Below, piece after piece: positions 12,317-19,140 of a DNA stretch of 19,140 nucleotides. The notes beneath the pieces were generated by a model. That model made no database searches. It was not told the DNA's origin and saw nothing but the letters and a program-made list of their open reading frames with translations. Positions within the stretch are counted from its first letter, which is position 1. Each line of letters begins with the position of its first letter. A program made the position numbers and the translations under genes. This DNA comes from Jatrophihabitans sp. (lineage in GTDB: Bacteria; Actinomycetota; Actinomycetes; Mycobacteriales; Jatrophihabitantaceae), in the NCBI GenBank assembly GCA_025966255.1, contig JAOPVG010000511.1:1-19140 (forward strand), given 5' to 3'.

Positions 12317-14500
12317 GTGTCCGAGAATTCAGCAACGACCGCTCGTCCGGTCACCGTCCGGATGGCGCGGTGGAGCGCCACCCATCCGGGTCGGGCGATC
12401 GCCTTGTGGCTCGTCTTCGTCATCGTCACCATCGCCGTGGGCAGCGTGTCGGGCCTGCGCCAAGTGAGCAACCTGGACACGATGACCGGGCAGTCCGCGC
12501 GCGCCGCCCAGTGGATCCACGACGCCGGCCTCGAAGCGCCGGACACCGAGAACGTGCTCGTCACCGCCCGGCACGGCTCGCTCGATGTGGCCCAGGCGCG
12601 CGCGGCCAGCGCCGAGGTCACCACGCGGATGCACGGCCTGAAGCAGGTCGCGAAGGTGGCCGCCCCCGAGACGTCGAAAGATGTCGAGGCGATGACGGTC
12701 GAAGTAGCGCTGCGCCGCGACGCCGAGGTGGCTCCGTTGCTCGCGGCCACCAATGCCATCCAGCAGCACTACCCAGGACTGCGCGTGGAGCAGGTCGGCT
12801 CGCAGTCGATGAGTAAGGCCGTCGACGATCAGGTCGCGTCCGACCTGTCGGCCGCGACGACCTACAGCCTGCCGGTGACGCTGGTGATCCTGCTGATCGC
12901 GTTCGGCGCGATCGTGGCAGCCGGTGCACCGATCCTGCTCGCGCTGTCGGCGGTCGGGTCGGCCACCGGGCTCTCCGCCCTGGCCTCGCACCTGGTCCCC
13001 GACTCGGGCACCACCTCCAGCATGATCCTGCTGATGGGCATGGCCGTCGGCGTCGACTACTCGCTGTTCTACGTCAAGCGGGCGCGGGCCGAACGCCATC
13101 GCGGGCACAGCCAGCTCGATGCGGTCGAGATCGCCGCCGAGACGTCGGGTCACTCGGTGCTGGTGTCCGGCGTGGCCGTGATCGTGGCGATGTTCGGGCT
13201 GTACCTCACCGGTGACGCCATCTTCTCCTCGCTCGCGACGGGCTCGATCATCGTGGTCGCCGTTGCCGTGCTTGGCTCGCTGACCGTGCTGCCCGCGCTG
13301 CTCGTCAAGCTCGGCCGGCGCCTCGACCGGCCGCGGGTCCCCGTCCTGTGGCGCCTGACCGAGCACTCGCGGGAGCCCCGGTTGTGGCCGGCGTTGCTGC
13401 GCCCGTCGCTGAACCGTCCGGGCACCACATTGATCGCGTCGGTGCTGGTGCTCGGCGCGATCGCCCTGCCGGCTCTCGGCCTGCAGCTACAGTCCGGCAG
13501 CACGCGGTCACTGCCGTCGTCCATCGCGGAGAAGCACACGCTGGAACGACTCGCGGCCGCGTTCCCGAACCAGCAGTCGACGCAGACGATCGTGGTCAAG
13601 GCACCGGCGTCCCAGGCCTCAGCCGTAGCTGGTCGGCTGGATGGGCTGGCGGCGAACCTCGGTGACAACCCGCTGTTCCTGGTCGGCGCCAACGCCGTCG
13701 ACACCTCCGCCGACGGCACCGTTCACGTGCTGACCGTCGCCGCGCCGTTCGACGCCGAGTCGGGCCAGGCTCACGACGGCATCGCTCAGCTGCGCTCGAC
13801 CCTCGTGCCCTCGGCCGTGCAGGGCGTGCCCGGCGCGCACTGGGCGGTGGGAGGTGACACCGCGAACAACGTCGACACCGACAAGCATCTCGCCGACCGA
13901 CTGCCGTGGGTGATCGCGTTCGTGGTGCTCATGACGATGGTCGTCATGGGCTGGGTGTTCCGCTCGCTGGTGATCGCCGTGACGACCGCCGTGGTGAACC
14001 TGCTCTCCGCGGCGGCAGCGTTCGGCGTGCTGGTCGTGACCTTCCAGCACACCTGGGCCGAGAAGCTGCTCGGATTCCAATCGACCGGGGGGGTGATCAA
14101 CTGGATCCCCCTCTTCACGTTCGCCGTGTTGTTCGGCCTCTCGATGGACTACCACGTGTTCGTGATCAGTCAGATCCGCGAGGCGGCGTCACGCGGGCTA
14201 TCGACGCGGGATGCGATTCGCGAGGGCATCACCGGCTCGGCGGGGACGGTGACCAGTGCGGCGATCGTCATGGTGTCGGTCTTCGCGATCTTCGCGTCAC
14301 TGCACATGGTCGAGATGAAGGAGATGGGTGTCGGCCTGGCCGTCGCCGTGCTGCTCGACGCACTGGTAGTGCGGGTGATCGTGCTGCCGTCGCTGATGAT
14401 GCTGCTCGGCAAGTGGAACTGGTGGCCCGGTCGGCCGCCCGGCCCGGATGTCACCGCGCGCGAGCCGCAGCGTCCCGATCTGATTGCGGCTGGGCGCTGA
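12317..14500 (+). CDS. MMPL family (RND-like) transporter
   Basis: A 727-residue integral membrane protein of the MMPL/RND superfamily, which moves lipids, drugs or other hydrophobic compounds with the proton gradient. It shows the expected internal duplication. Each half has one helix, a large extracytoplasmic loop and a block of helices: TM1 at about 28-46, loop 47-180, helices about 182-340, then TM7 at about 377-395, loop 396-520 and the final helices about 528-705. The helix-4 type motifs GMAVGVDYSLFYVKR (Asp247-Tyr248) and FGLSMDYHVFVISQIRE (Asp611-Tyr612) carry the Asp-Tyr pairs used for proton relay. GTG at 12317 follows GAAAGG with a 7-nt spacer. It is shorter than mycobacterial lipid-exporting MmpL3. 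Divergent from the two-component genes, which probably regulate it. Confidence 0.94.
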   Translation: MSENSATTARPVTVRMARWSATHPGRAIALWLVFVIVTIAVGSVSGLRQVSNLDTMTGQSARAAQWIHDAGLEAPDTENVLVTARHGSLDVAQARAASAEVTTRMHGLKQVAKVAAPETSKDVEAMTVEVALRRDAEVAPLLAATNAIQQHYPGLRVEQVGSQSMSKAVDDQVASDLSAATTYSLPVTLVILLIAFGAIVAAGAPILLALSAVGSATGLSALASHLVPDSGTTSSMILLMGMAVGVDYSLFYVKRARAERHRGHSQLDAVEIAAETSGHSVLVSGVAVIVAMFGLYLTGDAIFSSLATGSIIVVAVAVLGSLTVLPALLVKLGRRLDRPRVPVLWRLTEHSREPRLWPALLRPSLNRPGTTLIASVLVLGAIALPALGLQLQSGSTRSLPSSIAEKHTLERLAAAFPNQQSTQTIVVKAPASQASAVAGRLDGLAANLGDNPLFLVGANAVDTSADGTVHVLTVAAPFDAESGQAHDGIAQLRSTLVPSAVQGVPGAHWAVGGDTANNVDTDKHLADRLPWVIAFVVLMTMVVMGWVFRSLVIAVTTAVVNLLSAAAAFGVLVVTFQHTWAEKLLGFQSTGGVINWIPLFTFAVLFGLSMDYHVFVISQIREAASRGLSTRDAIREGITGSAGTVTSAAIVMVSVFAIFASLHMVEMKEMGVGLAVAVLLDALVVRVIVLPSLMMLLGKWNWWPGRPPGPDVTAREPQRPDLIAAGR

Positions 14501-14506
14501 CCGCCC
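14492..14506. terminator. Short hairpin between convergent genes
   Basis: GGGCG (14492-14496) and CGCCC (14502-14506) pair around the 5-nt loop CTGAC, which contains most of the MMPL-type stop codon. It lies where two convergent genes end 7 bp apart and could terminate both, though a 5-bp stem with no T-run is weak evidence. Confidence 0.3.
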
Positions 14507-14507
14507 G

Positions 14508-14708
14508 CTACTGCTCGGACAGGGACATCGGTCCGTAGACCTTGCGGTCGTCTTCGAAGAGGGTCGTCTGGGCAACACCGGACTCGGCCAGGTCTCGCCA
14601 ATGCTCACCCAACCAGCTCTCGGCATCGGACTGGTTCGGGTGAGCAGGCGAGGGCGGGTTCGCCAGTTCGGTGCCGCCGGCCTCTTCGAAGCGCCACGTC
14701 CAGCTCAT
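14508..14708 (-). CDS. Small conserved actinobacterial protein
   Basis: A 66-residue soluble, acidic protein of unknown function. It begins MSWTWRFEEA and contains QSDAESWLGEHWRDL (26-40), GVAQTTLFEDDRKVYGPMSL (44-63). I recall very similar short proteins in Streptomyces and relatives, so it is a real conserved gene. The ATG at 14706-14708 is supported by GGAG with an 8-nt spacer; an in-frame start six codons earlier lacks a ribosome site. The three tryptophans in a W-x-W and a SW-x(4)-W arrangement suggest a compact fold. It converges on the MMPL-type gene and lies 54 bp downstream of the BtuF-like gene on the same strand, so it might be the last gene of that operon or have its own promoter. 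Confidence 0.82.
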   Translation of the reverse strand: MSWTWRFEEAGGTELANPPSPAHPNQSDAESWLGEHWRDLAESGVAQTTLFEDDRKVYGPMSLSEQ

Positions 14709-14759
14709 CGTCTTCGCTCCGCCCACGTTTGCGTGTTGCTCGGTCGAGTGTCCTCGCCG

Positions 14760-14765
14760 ACCCTA
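14760..14765 (-). promoter_or_regulatory. Possible -10 element for the small conserved gene
   Basis: Minus-strand TAGGGT (TANNNT) overlaps the stop codon of the BtuF-like gene and would give a leader of about 45 nt before the small gene. Such hexamers are common by chance, so this is a weak call. Confidence 0.25.
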
Positions 14766-15650
14766 GCCGCGAAGGATGCGACGCACGGCCTGCGGGGCCG
14801 GTGGGACGGCATCGGGATGCAGGATCGCGGCCAGGGCCTCGACACCAGCCACGAGGCGCGGGCCAGGTCGCACGATCAGCCCGTCGCCGTCGATGGCCCA
14901 GACCGGGACGTCGGGCAGTTGGGCCAGCACGACCTGGGCCTGCTGGGCGGCGCCATCGAGGTGGAACCCACAGGGCGAGACCACGACGACGTCGGGACTG
15001 GCCTGCGCGATCGCGGCCCAGGTCGTGGGCACCGACCGCTCCCCCGGCGTGCCACCGACGGGCTCGCCGCCGGCCGCCTCGACGAGGTCGGGGATCCAGT
15101 GCCCGGCGGTGAAGGGCGGGTCGACCCACTCGACAACGGCGACACGGGGCCGGGATCGGCCGGCGACGCCGGCCGCGACCCGGGCCAGCCGAGCCCGCAG
15201 TTCGCCGACGACCGCGGCGCCGCGACCGGCCACGCCGGCTCGCCCGGCGACGGCGGCGATCGTCTGGAGGACGTCCTCGAGCGAGTACGGGTCGAGGGCC
15301 AGGACCTCGGCGGTGCAGCCGAGGAAGTCGAGGGCCTCGGTGACCTTCCCGGAGGGCAGCGCGCACACCCAGCACAGGTCCTGGGTCAGGATGAGATCGG
15401 GGTCGAGGCCGGACAGCGCGTCCTCGTGCAGGTGGTACAGATCCGCTCCCGCGGCGGCCTGCTCCCGCACGTAGGCGTCGATCTCGCCCGGCGTCATGTC
15501 GCTCGTGTCGCGGCCGCCGACGACGACCGCCTTGTCTTGCCGGGCGCTCGCCGGCTCGTCGCACTCGAAGGTGACGCCGACGAGGTCGGCGTCGAGGCCG
15601 AGTGCGTAGACGATCTCGGTGGCCGACGGCAGCAGCGAAACGATCTTCAC
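14763..15650 (-). CDS. BtuF-like (periplasmic-binding-protein fold) protein without signal peptide
   Basis: A 295-residue protein of the cobalamin/iron-siderophore binding-protein family (Peripla_BP_2). It begins MKIVSLLPSATEIVYALGL, the first strand and helix of the fold, so there is no room for a signal peptide or lipobox. Other family features are GVTFECDEP (25-33), DPDLILTQDLCWVCALP (83-99) with Cys93 and Cys96, DPPFTAGHWIPDLVEAAGG (177-195) and PDVVVVSPCGFHLD (219-232). Signal-less members exist and are usually labelled cobalamin-binding proteins. The GTG overlaps the S-component stop by GTGA, so it is made in step with an ECF importer. ECF systems do not need an external binding protein; a cytoplasmic receiving or storage role for the imported ligand is inference. 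An unrecognised upstream start is unlikely because of the overlap. Confidence 0.87.
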   Translation of the reverse strand: MKIVSLLPSATEIVYALGLDADLVGVTFECDEPASARQDKAVVVGGRDTSDMTPGEIDAYVREQAAAGADLYHLHEDALSGLDPDLILTQDLCWVCALPSGKVTEALDFLGCTAEVLALDPYSLEDVLQTIAAVAGRAGVAGRGAAVVGELRARLARVAAGVAGRSRPRVAVVEWVDPPFTAGHWIPDLVEAAGGEPVGGTPGERSVPTTWAAIAQASPDVVVVSPCGFHLDGAAQQAQVVLAQLPDVPVWAIDGDGLIVRPGPRLVAGVEALAAILHPDAVPPAPQAVRRILRG

Positions 15651-16480
15651 GAGGCGGCTTCGCCCGCGCCGACCGGCTCGAACGCAACCGGGGCCTCGAA
15701 GGCGGCTCGACGCGCGGCGCGGCGGAAGGTGGCCAGCGCGGCCGGTCCGACGATCAGGATGACGACGAAGTTCGTGAGGGCCCGGCCGGTGTCCCAGCCG
15801 AGGGACGTGGTGGCGTCGAAGAGGAGGTACCGGTGCCACTGCTCGGTGAACGACGCGCCGGGCAGGTAGGAGATCGAGCTGCCGGGATCGAGCGAGAACG
15901 GCCAGAACGACAGATTGAGCATGAACCCGAAGAAGTAGCCGGACACCGCGCCGTAGCCCGCGAGCAGCAGGATCTCGGCCCGGCCCCGCGCCCGCGGCAG
16001 CAGGCCCGCGAACAGTCCGACCCAGGCGCAGCCGAACATCTGGTAGGGCATCCACGGCCCGACGCCGCCGGTGATGAGCGCCGACGCGAACAGCGACGTG
16101 CAGCCCAGCGAGAAGCCGAACCCGGGACCGAAGACCCGGCCGGCGAGGACGAGTACGAAGAACACCGTCTCGATGCCGGCCGTCCCGGCGCCGAGTGGGC
16201 GCAGCGCGGCATTCACCGCCGAGAGCACACCGAGCATTGCGATCGCCTTGGAGTCGATGCCGCCGTCGGCGATCTCGGAGAAGACGACGGCGAGGACCAG
16301 CACCAGCAGGACACCGAACATCAGCGGCGCCATGTCGCGGTCGCCGAACCGGCCCGGCGCCACGACGAACGGCCACAGGAACGCGACGAAGCCGAGGAAC
16401 GACGCCATCGCGATGGTGAGCACCGTGCGGCGCGGGACCCGGATCGCGGCCGTGCGCCGAGCAGCGGTCAGCAGGGTCAC
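15647..16480 (-). CDS. ECF transporter substrate-binding S component
   Basis: A 277-residue hydrophobic protein that would capture the vitamin or cofactor in the membrane. Hydrophobic segments lie near 19-41, 51-71, 79-95, 104-118, 122-160, 166-192 and 233-252, compatible with the six-helix core of S components. The sequence includes FSLGCTSLFASALITGGVGPWMPYQMFG (123-150) and SGYFFGFMLNLSFWPFS (180-196), features I associate with the predicted cobalamin-type S proteins (CbrT-like) of actinobacteria. The GTG start overlaps the stop of the ATPase gene by GTGA, and its own stop overlaps the next start the same way, so all three are tightly coupled. The BtuF-like neighbour supports a corrinoid substrate, but other substrates cannot be excluded. 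Confidence 0.82.
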   Translation of the reverse strand: MTLLTAARRTAAIRVPRRTVLTIAMASFLGFVAFLWPFVVAPGRFGDRDMAPLMFGVLLVLVLAVVFSEIADGGIDSKAIAMLGVLSAVNAALRPLGAGTAGIETVFFVLVLAGRVFGPGFGFSLGCTSLFASALITGGVGPWMPYQMFGCAWVGLFAGLLPRARGRAEILLLAGYGAVSGYFFGFMLNLSFWPFSLDPGSSISYLPGASFTEQWHRYLLFDATTSLGWDTGRALTNFVVILIVGPAALATFRRAARRAAFEAPVAFEPVGAGEAAS

Positions 16481-18096
16481 GAGGCCACCTCCCCGAGCGC
16501 CGCTTCGACCTGCGCCACGGTGAGGTATCGCAGCGGCGCGAGGATCTTGGCGATCTGAGGGGCGAAGGCGGGCGACGCGACGATGACGTCGGTGGTCGGG
16601 CCGTCCGCGACGATCTCGCCTTCGGCCATCACGACGACGCGATCGGCCGCGGCGGCGACGAACTCGACATCGTGCGTCGAGATCACCAGGGTGCGCCCTT
16701 CGGCGGCGAGACCGTCGACGATGTGGATCAGCGCCTCCTTGGCCGGGTAGTCGAGCCCGCGGGTCGGCTCGTCGAGCAGGACGACCTGAGGGGTCGCCCG
16801 CAACTGCACGGCGAGGACGAGCGACAGCCGCTGTCCCTCGGACAGATCGCGCGGATGGCTGTCGTCGGGGATGCCCGGTGCGAGCCGGTCGAGCAGGGCC
16901 CGGGCGCTCGTTGAACTGTCCCCCGACTCGCGATCGGCCTGGTCGAGCTCGGCCCGGACGGTGTTGAGGTACAGCAGATCGGCCGGCGTCTGCGGCACGA
17001 GCCCGACGAGCGTGCGCGCCTCGGCGCTCGGCAACCGTTTCGGATCCCGGCCGGCGACGTCGACGCGCCCGCCCTGCCGCGGACCCGAGCCCTGCAGCGC
17101 CCACAGCAACGACGACTTGCCCGACCCGTTGCGTCCCATCAGCGCGGTGACGCGCCCGGCGAACAGGTCGAGGTCGACTTCGCGCACGGCGATCACGTCT
17201 CCGTAGCGCACGAGGACCTCCCGCGCGCTCAGCACCAGGCTCGGCGCCGTCGTTGCCGCAGCACGGGGAGCCGGCACCGTGACCGCCTTGATCGACTCGC
17301 GCAGCGGCGCGACCTGGCGGCGGGCATCGCGCACCGACAGCGGCAACGGCTGCCATTGCGCCAGGCGACCGAGCTCGACCACCGGCGGGGCGACCGAGGT
17401 CGTCTCGAACATCGGCGCGGGCAGCCCGTCAGCCACCGTGCCGTCGCCGGGGACGTGGATCACCCGGTCGGCGTACTGCACGACGCGTTCGAGCCGGTGC
17501 TCGGCGAGCACCACGGTGACCCCGAGGTCGTGGACCAACCGGGTGATCGCCGCGAGCACCTCCTCGGCCGCGGTCGGGTCGAGCGCGGACGTCGGCTCGT
17601 CCAGGACGAGCACGCGCGGATGGGCGGTGAGCACCGAGCCGATCGCCACCCGCTGCTGCTGACCGCCGGACAGCTCGTACAGGGCGCGGTGCCGCAGGTC
17701 GGCGAGCCCGAGCAGGTCGAGCGTCTCCTCCACCCGCTTGCGCATCACGGCGGGCGGGACGGCGAGCTGCTCCATCCCGTAGGCCAGCTCTTCCTCCACC
17801 GTGTCGGTGACGAAGCCGGCGAGCGGGTCCTGGCCGACGACGCCGACGACATCGGCGAGCTCACGCGGCGCGAAGTCGGCGGTCGAGCGGCCGTCCACCC
17901 GGACGGTCCCGGCCAGCGTGCCGCCGGTGAAGTGCGGGACGAGCCCGTTGATCGCCCCGAGCAGCGTGGACTTGCCCGAACCGGTGCGGCCGACGACGAG
18001 ACACAGCTCGCCCTCGTCGATGTGCAGATTCACGTCACGCAGCACCGGGCGCGGCGCGTCGGCGTAGGTGATGGTGACCCGGTCGAAGACGATCAT
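16477..18096 (-). CDS. ECF transporter ATPase, two fused nucleotide-binding domains
   Basis: A 539-residue cytoplasmic subunit that powers the ECF importer; both ATPase domains sit on one chain instead of the usual separate EcfA1 and EcfA2. Domain 1: Walker A GRTGSGKST (36-44), Q-loop Gln89, signature LSGGQ (142-146), Walker B and D-loop LVLDEPTSALD (163-173), switch His200. Domain 2: GRNGSGKSS (321-329), Gln369, altered signature LSEGQ (418-422), LLDEPTRGLD (440-449), switch His475. The linker is about 230-285. The ATG at 18094-18096 follows GGAG with an 8-nt spacer. It lies between the T and S genes on the same strand. The arrangement matches the duplicated ATPase of predicted cobalamin ECF systems (CbrU-like, such as Rv2326c as I recall). 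Confidence 0.93.
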   Translation of the reverse strand: MIVFDRVTITYADAPRPVLRDVNLHIDEGELCLVVGRTGSGKSTLLGAINGLVPHFTGGTLAGTVRVDGRSTADFAPRELADVVGVVGQDPLAGFVTDTVEEELAYGMEQLAVPPAVMRKRVEETLDLLGLADLRHRALYELSGGQQQRVAIGSVLTAHPRVLVLDEPTSALDPTAAEEVLAAITRLVHDLGVTVVLAEHRLERVVQYADRVIHVPGDGTVADGLPAPMFETTSVAPPVVELGRLAQWQPLPLSVRDARRQVAPLRESIKAVTVPAPRAAATTAPSLVLSAREVLVRYGDVIAVREVDLDLFAGRVTALMGRNGSGKSSLLWALQGSGPRQGGRVDVAGRDPKRLPSAEARTLVGLVPQTPADLLYLNTVRAELDQADRESGDSSTSARALLDRLAPGIPDDSHPRDLSEGQRLSLVLAVQLRATPQVVLLDEPTRGLDYPAKEALIHIVDGLAAEGRTLVISTHDVEFVAAAADRVVVMAEGEIVADGPTTDVIVASPAFAPQIAKILAPLRYLTVAQVEAALGEVAS

Positions 18097-18125
18097 TGCT
18101 CGCTCCGCAAGCGTCGCTCGGTCAT
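18093..18125 (-). other. Ten-codon mini-ORF bridging the T and ATPase genes
   Basis: The frame encodes MTERRLRSEQ. Its ATG overlaps the T-component stop as ATGA (18122-18125) and its stop overlaps the ATPase start as ATGA (18093-18096). It spans the whole 25-bp gap and includes the ATPase Shine-Dalgarno. It may work as a translational relay; a functional peptide is not supported, and chance remains possible. Confidence 0.3.
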
Positions 18126-19140
18126 GCGGATACCCGCTCTCGCACGGGTTGCGGGGCGGCCTTGGCCCGCGGCGCGGGGCGGTGTCGGACCGGCGGCGGC
18201 GCGGCGAGCGCGGCCAGGCCGGTGAGCAGGATGCCGACGACCGGCACGATCGGCACCGGCGGCCAGGTCAACGGCGACGCGTTCAGGTCGGCTGCGTCGT
18301 AGCCCACGCCCACGAACAAGATCACCGCGCAGGCGATGCCCCCACCAGCGACGATCCATTCCGGCCACCGCCACGGATCGGGGCGGTAGGCCGTTCGGTG
18401 CACCCGACGCCCGCCGATGGCGAGACCGACACAGCAGAGCAAGGCGCCGCCCACGATCGCCGGCAGCCCGAGCAGGCGCGGCGCGGTGGCGTCCATCAGG
18501 CCGTAGGCGCCGGCGCAGAGCCCGCCCATGCCGAGCAGCATCAGCGTGGCGGTGAGCCGGCGGCTGGTGCGGGTGGCGGTGCCGGTGCGTCCGTAGCCGC
18601 GGGAATCCATGCTCGCGGCGAGTTGCAGAGATCGCTCGAGGGCGTCCTCCAACACCGGGATCGCGATCGACCGCAGCGCCCGGAACCCCTTTGTCCGGCC
18701 GGCGCGCAGCCGCCGGGCCCGGTTCACCCGCTGCGCGCTCTCGACCAGTTGCGGCGCGACGCTCAGCGCGACGACCACCGCCACGCCCAGCTCGTACAGC
18801 GCACCGGGCAGCACCCGCAGCGCGCGCTTGGGATTGGCGAGCACGTTCGCCGCACCGATGCAGCACAGCAGCGTGCCGAGACGCAGCCCGTCGTAGGCGG
18901 CCGACAGGGTGGCTTCGAGCGACACCGGGCCGCCGAGCTGGATGCCCGCGTACCAGTGCGGCGTGGTGACGTGCGGCAGCGTGAACAAGATGTGGTCGCC
19001 CGGTGCGATGCCGCTGGCGAAGACCGAGCGGAAGACGATCCGGATCGCGATCACGATGAGCGCCATGATCAGGTAGTACTTGAACGCGCGCGCCCACGGC
19101 GCATCGCTACGTCGGTTGGTGATGACGAAGCCGAGCACGG
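18122..19140 (-). CDS. ECF transporter transmembrane T component (CbiQ/EcfT family), 5' end cut by window edge
   Basis: The membrane coupling subunit that links the S component to the ATPases. At least 339 codons are visible and the frame is open at the right edge, so the true start lies outside. Hydrophobic helices occur at about residues 20-40, 85-101, 115-131, 194-216, 223-246, 262-282 and 292-312 of the visible part. The two cytoplasmic coupling motifs expected for EcfT are visible: RVNRARRLRAG (137-147) and the xRG motif in SMDSRGYG (177-184), each preceded by a long amphipathic helix. The C-terminus is longer than in the smallest EcfT proteins and ends in a basic, proline-rich tail. It is the most upstream operon gene seen; the operon promoter and any cobalamin riboswitch would lie beyond the window. 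Confidence 0.88.
   Translation of the reverse strand, partial: VLGFVITNRRSDAPWARAFKYYLIMALIVIAIRIVFRSVFASGIAPGDHILFTLPHVTTPHWYAGIQLGGPVSLEATLSAAYDGLRLGTLLCCIGAANVLANPKRALRVLPGALYELGVAVVVALSVAPQLVESAQRVNRARRLRAGRTKGFRALRSIAIPVLEDALERSLQLAASMDSRGYGRTGTATRTSRRLTATLMLLGMGGLCAGAYGLMDATAPRLLGLPAIVGGALLCCVGLAIGGRRVHRTAYRPDPWRWPEWIVAGGGIACAVILFVGVGYDAADLNASPLTWPPVPIVPVVGILLTGLAALAAPPPVRHRPAPRAKAAPQPVRERVSA

Noticed and set aside
14709..14762. Terminator after the BtuF-like gene
   Set aside because: Only bulged or 5-bp stems can be drawn in this 54-bp gap, and no T-run is present.
15651..16376. Upstream extension of the BtuF-like frame
   Set aside because: It is the shadow of the S-component gene; the GTGA overlap and the family N-terminus fix the start at 15650.
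16481..17356. Upstream extension of the S-component frame
   Set aside because: It is the shadow of the ATPase gene; the Arg-rich translation has no membrane helices and the GTGA overlap marks the start at 16480.
18097..18121. Cobalamin riboswitch within the ECF operon
   Set aside because: The gap is far too short; any such element would be upstream of the T gene, outside the window.

Overview
High-GC actinobacterial chromosome. GTG starts are common, TANNNT -10 elements sit right at start codons, and gene pairs overlap by GTGA. The order ctaF-ctaC / asnB / adoK / erpA / DUF3043 matches, from memory, the block around Rv2199c-Rv2206 of Mycobacterium tuberculosis. The cysteine desulfurase-like gene, its TusA-like partner and nadA resemble the ctaC neighbourhood of Streptomyces instead. 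An actinomycete outside both genera is likely; the genus cannot be told. No transposase, integrase, tRNA, rRNA or CRISPR array was seen.

Layout. (1) 1-272 is a gene-free stretch with a seven-copy 14-bp tandem repeat and two hairpins. (2) 273-1788 (-) holds ctaC and ctaF, two subunits of the aa3 cytochrome c oxidase. (3) 1940-5211 (+) holds a cysteine desulfurase-like protein with no lysine anywhere, a TusA-like protein overlapping it by four bases, and asnB, a glutamine-dependent amidotransferase that may amidate peptidoglycan diaminopimelate. (4) 5273-6750 (-) holds adoK and erpA, separated by a perfect 14-bp hairpin. (5) 6908-10433 (+) holds nadA, a DUF3043 membrane protein and an acyl-CoA synthetase. 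(6) 10434-12184 (-) is a NarL-type two-component pair, divergent from (7) an MMPL/RND-like membrane protein (12317-14500, +) that it probably regulates. (8) 14508-14708 (-) is a small conserved protein. (9) 14763-19140 (-) is an operon in transcription order ECF T component (cut by the window edge), duplicated ECF ATPase, ECF S component and a BtuF-like protein without signal peptide; cobalamin or a corrinoid is the likeliest substrate.

Links between genes. Sulfur and iron-sulfur themes recur: the desulfurase-like/TusA-like pair, the A-type carrier ErpA and the [4Fe-4S] enzyme NadA. Five genes (desulfurase-like, asnB, adoK, nadA, DUF3043) have a -10-like element ending 6-7 nt before the start codon and no convincing Shine-Dalgarno, the layout of leaderless transcripts.

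The most unusual item is the desulfurase-like protein. It keeps the catalytic cysteine loop and most PLP-pocket residues but has Thr at the Schiff-base lysine position and contains no lysine at all, so it cannot be a normal PLP enzyme.
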